This document shows positions 21,400-33,959 of a stretch of 64,000 nucleotides of DNA, one piece after another. The notes under the pieces were generated by a model. That model saw nothing but the letters and a program-made list of their open reading frames with translations. It made no database searches and was not told the DNA's origin. Position 1 is the stretch's first letter, and the number at the start of each line of letters is the position of its first letter. Origin of the DNA: Cavia porcellus (taxonomy: Eukaryota; Chordata; Mammalia; Rodentia; Caviidae). Made by a program: the position numbers and the translations under genes. Where the stretch lies: positions 79,493,982 to 79,557,981 of the forward strand of contig NW_026947484.1 in assembly GCF_034190915.1 (NCBI RefSeq). Direction: 5' to 3'.

Positions 21400-22420
21400 C
21401 TCTTCTTCTTCTCCATGTCTCTATGCTGGCAACTTTCCTCAGGTGGAATATCTATGCTCAGCACCATGGTGATTTAATGCTGCTGGCATTAAGTTGACCA
21501 CGAGTTTTTAATCTATAAGAGGAAGAAAAGACTGCTAATGGTCAGAACTGAGAATTTGAGTTTGTGTCTGCTTATCATGGAATATATTTAGCTGAAACAA
21601 AATGCGTCGAAATTATTCAGGTTAGAATATCTTAAAATGTCTTTGAGGCTCCCTCACCCAGCAAAATCTAACACAAACTGATTGCCATTTTAAGAAATTG
21701 GGTTGTCAAAAAGAAAAGTAATATAATAAGCCTGAGTGAACTTCTTGGGTTTTGCATAGAATGCCAACATAAAAAACCTTTTGAGAGCACTCTACCAAAA
21801 TTAGTATGAAAGTTATCTCTCACTTTGCTTTGAGTAGATGTGATTTCTTAGAATAAATAATGGTATCTGTGATTTATTGACAGTGAAGAAATATGTATAT
21901 ACAAATGGAGATGCTCCTTTCATGAAATAAATATCATTACATCTCTAGGCAATTGATATTTTGTGTTCACTATGTATTTTGTCCTGAATATTCTTTCCTT
22001 TATTGCCACATTTAGAAAAAGGGGTTTCTTATTTGACAGAGGTAAGAGCTGTGTAAACGTTAACAACTGTCTTCAAGTAAGTGAAGTTTATTCTGCAGAA
22101 GTGTAATTGGACACTTAATAATATTTTAGCAGTCAAATGAGGATAGATTTGAATAACAATAGAATTTGATTGTATTTTTTATATTTGAGCTATTATATTA
22201 CAAGAATGTAGGCCCCACAGTCTCCTGATTCCTTCAATCCTTTAACAAAATTTTACCGAACGCATACTTCAAAGTCTGGTCTGAACTCTGAGGTAATAGT
22301 AACCACAAATTAGACATTGTCCCTACTCTCATCATGCTTATATTACATGAAGCATAGTCATTTAACAAACAAACAGAAAAAAATTTATTTTTATTAGAGA
22401 ATTAAATAAGACATAAATAC
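21400..22420. other. No recognisable gene or repeat
   Basis: Apparently unique sequence. No splice-bounded open exon noticed. Confidence 0.3.
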
Positions 22421-22429
22421 AGAAAATGT

Positions 22430-23560
22430 TGATTGTTACTTTGGATTGAGTGGCCAGGACAGCCTCTCTAAAGAGGTGACATCTCAACTGAGATATGAAT
22501 AATAATACAGAGCATAACTGTAATAATCAAAAGGAAAAACATTCTAAGAATAAAGAACTAGTACAAAGATCCTAAGGTGAGAAAGAAGGTGAGTTTGATC
22601 AAAAGGTTGTAGACGAGGTTGATAGTGGTTATAGGAAGTTCAGAGGTGCAGGCAGAGCCAGATCATTGACGGTTTTGTAGGATGAGTTGAGAAATACAGA
22701 TTTTAGCTATGATCAGAATACAGATGGTTAGTGAATTTTAAGCAAAAGAGTGACATGATCTGATTTATACATTAAGTATAAAATACATTTTACTACTACA
22801 TGGAAAATAGCTTTTGAGCAAGAATTCAAACAAGGAAAACAACTGGAAATTTATTGCCATACTCCAGGCAAGGAAAAGAGGTAGTAGAAATGGAGATACA
22901 GAGAAAGTCAGAGTTGAGGTAACTTTTGGAGTTAGAAGTGCTAGAACCTGGAGATGGATTAGAAAGAGATAAAGGTACATTATAAATGTAGGCTACATTT
23001 TTGGTCTGAGCGAACTAGTGGAACTGGTGCCCTTTTCTGATACCTGCTAACTTGAGGAAGGAATAGGTTTGGGTGAAAAAATAAAGAGTATTCTTCGGGA
23101 TTTTAAATTGTAGACACCTGTCTCACTGAGTAAAGAGGACTTGTCTTGGGCTGCATACAAAATATATAACATAGTAAATGTATATAAGTGATAAAGCTTC
23201 CTTTATTTTAATATATTATGATAACGTTGAAAACAAAGAGGGTAGCCTGTGGACCACAGATTGGACATGTTGCCCTAGACTCTCTGAAGCATGAGAATGG
23301 ATGGGATCATTTCAGACAGTAGACCAAGAATACTGAGCCCATGAGTATTTGAGTATTTAGAGATTGGGTTAGAGAGGAAATGGACCCAAAATGGAAGCCT
23401 GAGATTAACCAGCCAGTGAGTTAGGACAAAAAGCGGCAACTAAACTAACCAGGAGGCCAAGAGAAGAAATCATTTCAAGAAGAAGGGAGAGGCCAGCCAT
23501 GTCAAATTTTGATGAGAAGGAATAGAGACTATGCTTAAGGAGCCTTAGTGGAATGGTAGG
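22430..23560 (+). repeat. Ancient repeat family R1 (copy 4, best preserved)
   Basis: GTGGCCAGGACAGCCTCTCT, AGAGGTGACATCTCAACTGAG, GCAGGCAGAGCCAGATCATTG, TTTTGTAGGATGAG, AAAGAGTGACATGATCTGAT and, after a ~300-bp diverged part, CTGAGATTAACCAGCCAGTG and GGCCAGCCATGTCAAATTTTG follow one long mammalian repeat in order. The class (LINE or other) was not determined by eye. No coding frame survives. Confidence 0.5.
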
Positions 23561-24004
23561 TACTGATGATCAGTTGGAATAAGTTGGGGGGTGAATGCAA
23601 AGTGAGGAAAGAAAGACCAACTGCTGTCAGGAGAAGTCTTTCAACTATGTTGATATCAGTACTCTCTGCAAAAAGGTACTAGGTCCTAATCACCATACTG
23701 GAGGACCCAAAAGAAAATTCTCAATTTGTACTGAGGGATTTGTATTTCTTTATGTGATATCATTGGAGAAACCTAACATACCTAATAATGTTCTAGGATT
23801 CTTTTATTATGAAATGTTTATCTGAAATTGCTCTCTTGCTTACCTAAATTGTCAGTGCAGTATCCCCCACCTGATCTCTCTGCAGCGTTATCCAGGATAG
23901 GTAAATTATTTTCATCAGGCTTTATAAGATGCTGGAAATAGCTGCTGAATTTTTATTACTTTCTCAGTAGACTCTAGGGTGAAAAAATTGATCTTATTCA
24001 GCTG

Positions 24005-24120
24005 TCTCATAATGAACATAAGACAATTAAGGTGCCAGAAAATGAAATGATTTTCCAAATATAAAAATTCAAAGATAACAGCAAAACTAGGACCAGAACC
24101 CAAGTCTCCTACTTTCATTT
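24005..24120 (+). repeat. MIR-like 3' fragment
   Basis: AAAATGAAATGATTTTCCAAAT followed by AGGACCAGAACCCAAGTCTCC resembles the MIR 3' half ('gacttgcccaaggt ... ggattcgaacccaggtct'). Confidence 0.45.
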
Positions 24121-24479
24121 CTTATCATCTTATTACTTCTCCATTTTTGGATTATAGCTCTTTTTAGGCTAACCGCTTATAATAACATCTTTCAAAGTTC
24201 ATTATTAAAATGGCAAAACAAAAATAAACTAGAAAAATCTGAAAATTTCAGCCTCATAGAATTGGTGAAATTTCTTTTCAAGAATGAGGTAAGGTATTCA
24301 CTTTTCAGCTGCTAGAATAAAGGCAGCAGATATCTCTCAACTGATACATCTGTCCTTTGGGCATTGATGAGTCAAATAGGTGGATTCAGAAGCAAACCAT
24401 TATAAGATAAAAGTGGTAGGTCGGGATCAAGCATAAACAAGACAAGAGGATTTAATTAAGTTGTATTGGCACCTCTCCC

Positions 24480-26570
24480 TAAAAAATATCAGGGCCCTGT
24501 ATGATTAAGTCACCAAGGAAGAAAACATGTCAGCCATGGCTCATAGATGGGTCATCCTGAGATGGCGTCCAACCTTAAAATGGAATACTATTGCGGTCCT
24601 CACACAAAAGTCATCTCTGAAAGAAAGTTGTGTGGAGAAGTCCTCAAATAGATAGAGCTTCAGGCAGTACGCCGACTCATGTACCTGAGTAAGAAGAACA
24701 CTGGACCAGAGTAGCAACTGATACTAATTCATGAGCAGGGGAAAATGGTTTATCTTGTTCAGGGAACTTGAAATAATTAGAAAACGGTGGTAGGAGTATC
24801 TAGGGGAGATGCATGTGGGTAGTCTATGGAAATGAACCCAAATAACTCAAATAAAAGATCTTTATATTACAAGCTAATGCTCACTAGAGCATATCCTTCA
24901 AAGGGATGCCAACAACCACCAAAAACACAGACTATCTTGGTCAGTTAGTTCAGCCAGAGACTGTCATCAGTCATCCCAGTGCTGGCTCAACAGTCACATA
25001 AACAAAATAGTCATGCTGGCATGGATAGAGTCTATATGCGGACCCAGCAACATGGCTCCTATTTATCAAGGCCAATATAGCTACATTCACTGCTAAATAT
25101 CCCATCTTCCAATCACAGAGATCAAGCTTAAGCAATGATATGACATAATCTTCAAGGATATCAGCCAATTACTTGGTGTAAATTGATTACATGGATCTCT
25201 ATCTTACAACAATCTTGGCTAAAAAAAATCCCAACATAATTCAGTTTGAAGTGCCTTTCCCACCTACAACTTTACCCAGAACCACTATCCAGGGGCTTTT
25301 AGAGTGGCCCACTGAAATGAGATATTGTTCAACACTACTCTGACTAAAAGGCCCAACCGATGACAAAAGACCTATGTATGTGAGCATATAGTCATAACAT
25401 GCACTGGTTTCATCATATACTTAACCATGCAGAAATTACCAATCTGATAAAGTAATGAAATAACCTTTAAAAAGTATGACTGAGACACCCATCTGGACAT
25501 GGTACTCTACAAGACTAGAGTGCCATATTCCAGGATTTAGTACATACCCTAATCAATTATCATTATATTATGTCTAGTCCTCAGTAGGTAACACAAACAG
25601 GACTAGAACCAAGAGAAGGAAGTAGAAGTGGTCCTGTTGACTCTTCCTCCAAAGAATCAATTTGGCAAATTTATATTTTCTATTCCTACAACCCTTGACT
25701 GTGTGCAACCAGATGATCTGCTTCCCAGAGGGTGAAATATTTCTTCAAAGGAAACAGTAAGAGTTCCATTAAAGTGTAAATCTGCTATCATCTTTTTTAG
25801 GCTTCTCATGATAGGAAGAAGGAAAGGAAATTTTATACAAGGAAAGAAGTTCCCTGGCAGGGTATTTGATTGTTAGATGGAGGTAGGGTTGCTACTTCAC
25901 AATAAAGGGAGAGGAAAATATGTTCAGCGCCAATGGAGGCCATGGGACCACCTTTTGCTGTATTTCCTGATTTTGAAAATGGCTGGAGAAATGTAACAGC
26001 CAAAGCATGAAAAGTAACGGTAACCAAGAACTCAGACCACAAGGGACGAGGGTCTGCATCACCTTAACATGTACATCATACAGGTGGGCAGAGATGTTAG
26101 CTAAGGGCCAGGGGAGACAGGAGTAACTAGAAGAAGGTGAATACTATAAAGACTTAGTAAAATACGTAAGTGCATTCAGGTGGCATGGAAAATGGAGTCT
26201 AGCAAAGCCCACTCTATGTGTAGATCCTCTCCTTCAGGACTAAGCATTTCATTACTTCAGTCGCAAGCAACATTAGCAAATAACGTCTCTCAACTGACTC
26301 ATTGTTTAAGATTACCGATTGCTGAAAAGAGCTGCCTGTTTACAGTCATACCTCCTCCTTGGGCATAGTCCTTATTCAAGGACCTGTTTCCTTTGCCTCA
26401 GGGAAGACACCCTGATGGTTCAACCTAGCTCCACAGCTCCCTCAGGTCTTAACTGCATCCTGCTTGTGGCTCCACTGCTTCCTCTATGTAACTCTACTCC
26501 CTTCACTTGCCCATGAACATTGACCCTGTAAACACTCTCCATCAAATTGCTATACAGAACATAACCATTT
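24480..26570 (+). mobile_element. ERVL/MaLR internal region, heavily decayed
   Basis: Phrases in order parallel the internal (pol-derived) part of mammalian ERVL/MaLR elements: AAGGAAGAAAACATGTCAGCC, CATGGCTCATAGATGGGTCA, GCGGACCCAGCAACATGGCTC, CAGAACCACTATCCAGGGG and, toward the end, GGCAAATTTATATTTTCTATTCC with ACAACCCTTGACTGTG. They correspond roughly to RNase H and integrase coding sequence. Stops and frameshifts break every frame and no intact protein can be made. The 3' part (25800-26570) is assigned by continuity only. I see no clear flanking LTR pair. Confidence 0.55.
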
Positions 26571-26730
26571 TTCTTAGAATCTGTTCCTCAAGGACAACTA
26601 GTAGAAAAAGTATGGCACATTCACGTAATATAATATCTTGTAGTCAAGAGAACAATACTGTAGTTGAAAATTGTTCATGAAATAGGCAGAACTGTAAAAA
26701 AATTATGAAATGTTTCTCCTTTTATAAAAT

Positions 26731-26735
26731 AAATG

Positions 26736-26787
<52 letters not shown>

Positions 26788-26791
26788 TATA
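26731..26791. repeat. (TA)n(CA)n microsatellite
   Basis: About 20 TA units followed by ACACACACAC and ATATATGC. Likely length-polymorphic. Confidence 0.95.
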
Positions 26792-26799
26792 TGCAAATA

Positions 26800-28400
26800 C
26801 ACCCTGAGCAAAAGAATAAAATAACAAAATATTAACAGTGATTATTTTTGGATACGAAGTTTATGGATTTTTCCTATATTTTTAATAATCAACACTGGAT
26901 GTTATTTTTAATCAACAAGATGTTATTTTAGTAAAAAAGGGAAGTGTTTATTAATATTATAGTAAAAATAGATATGTAAATATAAAAAAGAAGAAGCAGA
27001 GACAAAAAACACAGTTCAATAGACCTGGTGTGTTCTAGATGATCTTTGATATAAGAGTGTGAAACAACTTATCTCTCTTCCTTAATTCACTGTCCTAATG
27101 AAAGTTGTCAAGTGAAGTGGATTAAAAAACAAAGCAGATACCAAAGAATCAAGGTGATAGTTTAGATGGCAACAGTGTTTAACCAAGGAGGACTACAGGA
27201 CTGTCTTCCAAAGCAGTCCCCCATCTCTTAGGTCACAATTCGTGTAAGCCACTGCGTTGGACTAAGTTACATCATAGCCCAGGCAGTCTGCATGTGCTTC
27301 CAGATGCAGATTCATCATGTCTCTTCTGTGGTTCTGCGCAGGTACCTAAAAAAGCAAAAGGTTAGGGAAAATCCAAAGAATTCTGTTTGTTTCTAAGACT
27401 TCATTCAAAATACAAGAATGAATCAAACATATTAACTCTCAGAGTCTGATATTTACCTCTTAGAGTATTTCCCTTACTTTTCCTGGCCATCAATTAAAGG
27501 GGGGGGGGTGTTTTTAAGCTCAACCTACAACGATCACTATGTCAAAAGTGAACACGTTTTCCCCCTCAGGCCCTCTAAAGGACGAAGAGTCTAATTATTA
27601 CTAGTTCAGTTGCCTTACTTTGTATACGGAGCAGATTTTACCTAAAATCAGAAATTGTAAAAACTGCTATCTGGTAAAAGATTTTTTGCTTGCTTTTTTT
27701 TTTTTTAACATAATGCCCAGTAACTTTTACTAAAAGCAATACTTACATACCTTTTCTCTTCTTTCAAAATCAGATTACCTCAAAATTTGTAAGGAAATTT
27801 GCACATACTATAATTAAACACCCTATTCAACCCTAAGCTTCTTGGCAGCAAATCTCATCTATGAAGAAGAAGCATAGTTTTTAAAACATTTTTGTTACAA
27901 ATATTTTAATGACATATTATGATTTATACACGTAGCAACGAGGAGCCACCCTATGAATCAGTGATCATAATGTCTTTAATAATTTCACCAAAAATGCAGA
28001 ACCATCCTTTAAAGAAGTATTCCTTGATCACCTCTAAATGAAGCAAATATACTGTGAATAACATCACAGCATATTTTCTGTGAAGACTTTTAATCAAATA
28101 CAGTTTGCAGTGTGACTGCATTTAATTTGATTTTGAACTTCATTAATTTGAAGTGGTGTGATATGAAACAATTAAAAAGTCTTGTATATTTTGAAGTAAT
28201 TTGAATCCCCTTCAATTACATAAAATAGCCAGGAATTATAAACTTTTGGGTGGACTGGAGGAATTCATTTTAAATTGTGCTTTGGCCATTTTTATTAAGA
28301 AGTAGTAAATTGGTTAGCAAATGGACACATCATCCTTTCTCAGATTTATTGAAATGTATTTATTGAACTATGCAATTTAAAATAGATATGGTGTACACCA
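26800..28400. other. No recognisable gene or repeat
   Basis: AT-rich, apparently unique, with a G9 run at about 27499-27508 and a T12 tract at 27696-27707. No exon seen. Confidence 0.3.
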
Positions 28401-28409
28401 GTTATTCTA

Positions 28410-28495
28410 TTGAAGTTGAGGATAGACAATCTCAAGTTTAAGGCCAGAATGGGCAACACAGTTAGATCCTGCTGAGCTCCCTCAAAATAATAATA
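28410..28495 (+). repeat. Possible B1-like SINE remnant
   Basis: TGAAGTTGAGGATAGACAATC, then AAGGCCAGAATGGGCAACAC and AGATCCTGCTGAGCTCCCTC, resemble the 7SL-derived 'gaggcaggaggat ... aggccagcctgggcaacatag...gaccctgtc' stretch. Very diverged. Confidence 0.45.
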
Positions 28496-28499
28496 TTTA

Positions 28500-29425
28500 T
28501 AAAGCTTCATTCACATTAAATTGTTACATACTATATATAAATATACAATTATATTAGTAGGTTACATGTTACCTATTTCTCTGCACAGTGTTAAACTTCT
28601 AGGTGAACATCAGAGTTACCTGAAGCCACATTTTGTCATGACTATTATAAAAATAGTATTTTCTTCAGCTGTTTTGACTTTATTTTTACTTAGCTCAAGT
28701 TTTAAAAGGAGTAAGGTTTAGATAATGTAAAAGTCTCCCATTTATATCTCCAGTCTCCAGTTCTTCTCTCCAGAGGCATATCCATTATTAGGTATTTGTA
28801 TCATCTTTCAGAGATACATCAGGCATATATAAGCAAATATATATATTCACCCTTCTTTTTAATATCACTGGTATAATAGAAAGCATTCTCCTGATTTTTT
28901 TACTTAGTAGTAATATATAAAATGCATAAAATTTTCTCATTGTTTTTTATATATACATTGTATAGAACTATATAGATGCATCGCAAGTTACTTAATGGTG
29001 CACCTAGAAAGTTTAAATATACAATATAAAGACATATGCATATATCATATGCAAATACATATGTATTTTTCCTGGGACCTCTCATTTTACAGAATAAAAA
29101 TGGACAGGTCAGAATCTGGAAATATATATTTTTAACAACCTCCTAAGTGACTACAACCAGCTATCACTATATATTTCCACAGACCGGTTGTAGGGAATCA
29201 CATTTTCCTTACATCTTCTAATCATTGAACTCAGTAACCAATGTTGCTTTTTTGGTAAGTATTTTGAGCAGATGTATGATTTGGAATCACACAACTCAGA
29301 AAATGCAAATTTTTTAAAATATACACAGAATCTTTTTGATTTGGGGCAAGTTTAAAATGTTTGTGACCCCTTTTGAACAAGACCCTCTCCCATGCATCTC
29401 TCAGTGGAACCCTGCTTTTCTGACA
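28500..29425. other. No recognisable gene or repeat
   Basis: Unique-looking AT-rich sequence with TA/TG-rich patches. Nothing else seen. Confidence 0.3.
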
Positions 29426-29429
29426 AGCT

Positions 29430-29518
29430 TTTTTTTTTTTTTTTTTTTGTACCTGGAATTGAACTCAGGATCTTGCACTTGCCAAGGAGCCACTGTGCCT
29501 GAATTATATCACTGGCCC
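29430..29518 (-). mobile_element. ID-family SINE
   Basis: A T19 tract, then GTACCTGGAATTGAACTCAGG (B box region in reverse), CTTGCACTTGCCAAGGAGCC and ATCACTGGCCC. Moderately diverged. Confidence 0.8.
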
Positions 29519-29794
29519 TTAATTTTTACTTTCCTTTGGTTTTATTAGAATTGTTATTCATGAAAGAGCAAAGTAAAGTGGTTCATCAGCTGAATTTGTC
29601 TGGAGATGTTTTCAAGGAAATTTAGAACTAAGTCAGATGTTTAAAGAACTAAAATAAAAGATACAGAGTTCCATACACCATGTTAATGGTGTTCAGGTTC
29701 TCTACATCTTACTCAATGATAATGACCTTTGACATGAATTTTATGGGATCAGGAATGAACATTCTATATAAAATTCTTGAACTAATTGTATAAG

Positions 29795-29945
29795 GTTGAT
29801 CACATGTCCTCATTTTAGATGAAAAAATTGAGTCTCAAAGATATTAATCAATTTACCCAAAACACACATTTTGTGAGTGGCATATTTAGGGCTATGAACC
29901 AGTTCTGATTTCAGGTACTATGTTTGTTCTACTAAATCATGTTCG
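29795..29945 (+). repeat. MIR SINE fragment
   Basis: CCTCATTTTAGATGAAAAAATTG, TCAATTTACCCAAAACACAC and GTGAGTGGCATATTTAGGGC follow MIR ('cccattttacagatgaggaaactgag ... cttgcccaaggtcacac ... agtggcagagc'). Confidence 0.75.
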
Positions 29946-29949
29946 CTAC

Positions 29950-31190
29950 CTTAACAAATTACATCATTTAAAGATGCATTTACCATAGGAAAATGGTCAA
30001 TATATTTAGACAAAATAAACCTCTCCCATGTATCACTGTAAGTCTCCAAAAAAGTAATTGAGGTGATTCAATTTCCTCGGCTTGTGTTTCTGTAGTTGAA
30101 TGAGTAATTATTGAAAGAACTGGGTTATCAGATGTTTGGATCATAAACTGTTGAGGAGAAGAACTATTCTAGATTTCACACTGTGTATAAATTATACATC
30201 AAGTTTAGTTTTAGGATAGTTTCAGCTCTGAGTATAACAATTTCTTCCGAGTTTCCAAATGAAAAAGTAATCTACATTTTTGTTGTTGTTAATTGATAGT
30301 TATAGAAAATTAATTAAATAGTTCTAAGTATATAGATTTAAATTTTGGCACTGAATATAGATCATTGACACATTCTACTATACTTGCACAAAAATTTCAC
30401 ATAGGAAAAAGTTAACTTCAAGAAGATTACATTTTCATAAGGAAGAAAACTCTGAAAGGCTATTTTCAGAGTTCTGGAATGTTCATGTAGGATTTAACCA
30501 AGTTAGGTATCTATAACTAACAAAATTTGGAGAGGTTATAAAATATTAGATCTGCTTAAAGGAAGAAAATAATTTGTTTTGAATAGTTTAGACCCACAGT
30601 AGTTAATGGCAGCAATATATGCTACACCTAATTTAATCATAAATATATTTATACATATATGTGTATCTGTGCATGTATACATGTATGTGAATATACAAAG
30701 AGTAGAGATATCACATCTAGTCCTTGGTTAGGCAAATGAAACATCTGTACTATGACCTGGCCTCATCTATCCTTTTCTATACTGTATCTTTCTTCTTCAT
30801 AACAGCTCATTTTCTTGCCATAAATGGATGGGATTTCAGAGTTCTTATCCTATTAGCTATTTATTTAAAAATAGTTCCCTCTCAGTGTGCCTTTTTAATT
30901 TGGAATATTTTATATACTTTAAATTATGGAGTCTAATATAAGCAACAATTATGTACCCAATCCTGACTATGTCAAATTTAACATTTTGATTTACTTTCTT
31001 TTGCTTTTTAAATTACAACACTATAGATATAGTCAGTTAAAACCTCTATTTCATAACTCTTTATCTCTACCCATGTGATAACCACAATCCTGAAAGTGGT
31101 GTCTATCATTATCATGCACATTTTAATTTCTTTAGTTAAAAGATTTGTATATAGACTACTTAAAGGCTCTGGTTAAACATATCAAGTTGA
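29950..31190. other. No recognisable gene or repeat
   Basis: Unique-looking, AT-rich. A frame at 30724-30936 reads like a hydrophobic peptide, but nothing supports it as a gene. Confidence 0.3.
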
Positions 31191-31199
31191 ACACATTCA

Positions 31200-31945
31200 T
31201 TTTCAACCTCTCTGAAACCTGATTTAAGATGTTTAAATGTTGTCTCTTCACTCTACTGATTATTTACTATATAGAAGTTTTATAATTAAATCTAACCTCA
31301 TTTATCAATCAATACTTGATTTTATTTCCTGAGTTATTAGAATGCTATTCAGGAAATTGTTGCCCATGCCTAATGTTGAAGTGCTTCCCCTATGGTTTCC
31401 TCTAGTAGTTTCAAAGTTTTCAGGTCTTAAATCTTTGATTCATTTTCAGTTAAGTTTTGTATAGGGTGAGGGTTAAAAAACAAGTTTCAGTCTTTTACAT
31501 ATGAATATTCAGTTTTCCCAGCACAATTTGTTGAGGACTTTTTTTTCATCCATTGTATATTTTTGGCACCTTTATCCAAGAATTATCTGGCTGTAGATAT
31601 GTGAGTTTATTTCTGGATTCCATATTCTCTTCCGGTTGGTCTTCTGTTGTGTTTTTATGGCAATTCTAGAATGTTTTTGTTACTATGGCTCTGTAGTGTA
31701 TTTTGAAATCAAGTATTATTGTGCCTTCAGCATTTCTATTTTTCAAGATTAATTTGATTATTGAAGATCTTTAGTGTTTCCATATTATTTTTAGGGCTGT
31801 TTTTTTCTAATTTTGTGAAAAAAATATCATTGTTATTTGGATGGAAATAGCCTCAGATCTGTAGATAGGCTCCAGTAAGATGGTCATTTTAACAATATTG
31901 TTTCTCTTGATTTATGAACATGAGATATCTGTTTTTGCCTCTTTC
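31200..31945 (-). mobile_element. Old L1 ORF2, minus strand (part 1)
   Basis: TTTTCAGTTAAGTTTTGTATA, ATTCAGTTTTCCCAGCACAAT, TACTATGGCTCTGTAGTGTA and GATGGTCATTTTAACAATATTG match the reverse complement of L1 ORF2 just after the reverse transcriptase. It continues past two SINE insertions at 32165-32237 and 32319-32395. Confidence 0.8.
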
Positions 31946-31974
31946 CTTCCCTCCCTCACTCCTTCCTTTCTTTC

Positions 31975-32160
31975 CTTTTTTTCCCCTATTGAATTGAACC
32001 AAGGGCCTTCACACTGCTCTACCTAGCCACCCCTTTTTTACTTTATATTTTATATTTTGTGCCAAGGTCTCACTCAGTGGCTAAGTTGCCCAGGCTGGAT
32101 TTGAATTTATGATCTTCCTGCCATAGCCTCTTAGAGAATGAGATTATAGACATGAATCAA
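31975..32160 (-). mobile_element. Composite ID + B1-like SINE
   Basis: The left part is an ID-type tail and body in reverse (CTATTGAATTGAACCAAGGGCC, then CTCTACCTAGCCACCCC). The right part is 7SL-like in reverse (AAGGTCTCACTCAGTGGCTAAG, TTGCCCAGGCTGGATTTGAA, GATTATAGACATGAATCA). Such fused ID/B1 SINEs are known in rodents. It is inserted into the L1. Confidence 0.65.
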
Positions 32161-32164
32161 AATT

Positions 32165-32395
32165 CCTTGATGGGAGTTCTTTCTATGTTGAAGTGTCTTG
32201 CTCAATTCATTTTTTCAATTTTTAAAAAAATTTAATATTTTTTCAGTGCTAGAGAGTGAACTCATGGCTTCATATGCTAATTCAAGCACTCCACCACTGA
32301 GCTACATCCCCTGCCCTATCCTTTCATATTTTTTGTTAGGTTTATTTCTAGGTTTTTTGTTTTATTTTTCTTTTGAAACTATTACAAAGAGATAA
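32165..32395 (-). mobile_element. Old L1 ORF2, minus strand (part 2), interrupted by an ID SINE
   Basis: TTCTTTCTATGTTGAAGTGTC and, after the ID insertion, TTTTTTGTTAGGTTTATTTCTAGG continue the minus-strand L1 of 31200-31945. Confidence 0.6.
32238..32317 (-). mobile_element. ID-family SINE inside L1
   Basis: CAGTGCTAGAGAGTGAACTCATG, then CACCACTGAGCTACATCCCC and TGCCC: an ID element in reverse. Confidence 0.75.
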
Positions 32396-32419
32396 CTAAA
32401 AGAATATGAAAAAATATTT

Positions 32420-33240
32420 ATTTACCTGGCAAAGTATTAAATCACGAATATATAAATAATGCAAAAAGTTACCAACAAAAGAATAAATACTTAAATCAAT
32501 AAATGAGTAAATGATCTGAACAGGTACTTCTTAGAAGTTCAAATGTCCAGTAAGTATATGAAAAAATGTTCATCATTTTTAGCCATCTAGAAAATGCAAA
32601 TGTTAACCACCCTGAGATTCTATTTCACTCCATTATAATTGCTGTTGTCCAAAAACTAACACAAATTCTGGTTAGAATGGGGAGAAAACTAACCTGCACG
32701 TACTGTTGGTAGGACTGTAGATGATATAGCCACTATGGCAATCATTATGGAGAATTTCCAAATGACTAAACAGAACCATCATTTGATCTAGCTATATCAC
32801 CCTTGGGCATATTCATGAAAGAATTAAGAACTGCATACTACAGTAATACGTGCATAGTCATATTTATATAGCAATGCAATTCACAATATCTAAGTTGTGA
32901 AAGCAGCTTAGATACCCATGAATAAATAAAAGGTAAAAAGTTTAGTATATATACAGAAGTGAATATTAGCCACAAAGAGGAACAAAATTATGTCATTTAT
33001 AAGAAAATGGAACTATAAACATCATGGCGACTGAAATTCGCCAGACTCAGAAAGTTAAATATTGCTGCTGGAGATGGGAGGATAGGCAAGAGAGGAGAGG
33101 AAGAAGAGTGAGAGATAAAGAACTTAAAACTGATTAAAGTATGTCTTAAAATAAAATAACTGCATAATCCAGTTATACCACAGTAAATACCTGAAGGAGA
33201 TGAGACTAGCAAACAAGGAAATACTGGTACACTACCTTTA
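32420..33240 (+). mobile_element. Old L1 3' end (L1M-like)
   Basis: CAGGTACTTCTTAGAAGTTC, ATGAAAAAATGTTCATCATT, GTACTGTTGGTAGGACTGTA, TGGCAATCATTATGGAGAAT, ATCTAGCTATATCACCCTTGG and CATGAATAAATAAAAGG follow the C-terminus of ORF2 and the 3' UTR. Diverged and 5'-truncated. Confidence 0.8.
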
Positions 33241-33349
33241 CTGGGGCAGTATTTGCAGAGCTAATTTAATCATTAATCTTCAGTCGTTGACTTCATTGTA
33301 TTAAGAAATACCTAGCAGATTAGTAAAGAATGCTCATGGGTGTATATCT

Positions 33350-33571
33350 GATAGGTTATGGAATCACGACCTTAGGTACTACACATGGCCACTTGCCTGT
33401 TCTTTCGCCACTGTTCTGCTCTGCTTCCAGCCACCATGAACTAAGCAACTCTGTTCTGCCACACCCTTCTGCCATGAATCTTCTGTGACCATGACTCAAA
33501 TTAAACTTCTTTTCCTTTAAGTTGTGGGTGTGGGTATTGTGTGCCAGCAACAGAAAACCTGACTATTACAG
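33350..33571 (+). mobile_element. MaLR/ORR-like LTR fragment
   Basis: CAGCCACCATGAACTAAGCAAC, GACTCAAATTAAACTTC, TTTAAGTTGTGGGTGTGGG and AAACCTGACTATTACAG show the same family as 12106-12742, uninterrupted. Confidence 0.65.
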
Positions 33572-33589
33572 CTACCTTATGAATTAGGT

Positions 33590-33957
33590 ATTTGTCAACA
33601 AATGTTACGTTCAGCCCTAAAGGAGAATGAAATTATGTCATTATCAGGAAAATGGATGAAATCAGAGGTCATCGTGTTAAGTGAATTAAGCTAGATTCAC
33701 AAAGACAAGCACAGGCTATTTTCTTTCATACGTGGACACTAAAAAAATGGAAAAAGATGTCCTGAAAATTGAAGGAGGACTCTAGGAAAAGGGACCTGGT
33801 GAGAAGTGAGGACCAGAAAGATAACAGGGAGAGTGAATACAAGAAAAGAATAATATAAATATACAGATGTGTCACTGTGAAATCTATTAATTTGTATAAA
33901 TAGTATGAGTTAATATTTAAAATGAAAAAAATGTTGTAAAAGCATAATCTCACAAAG
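33590..33957 (+). mobile_element. L1 3' end
   Basis: GAATGAAATTATGTCATTATC, AAAATGGATGAAATCAGAGG, TGTTAAGTGAATTAAGCTAG, ATACGTGGACACTAAAAAAA and TGAAATCTATTAATTTGTA follow an L1 3' UTR. It may belong to the same insertion as 32420-33240, disrupted by the LTR. Confidence 0.75.
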
Positions 33958-33959
33958 AT

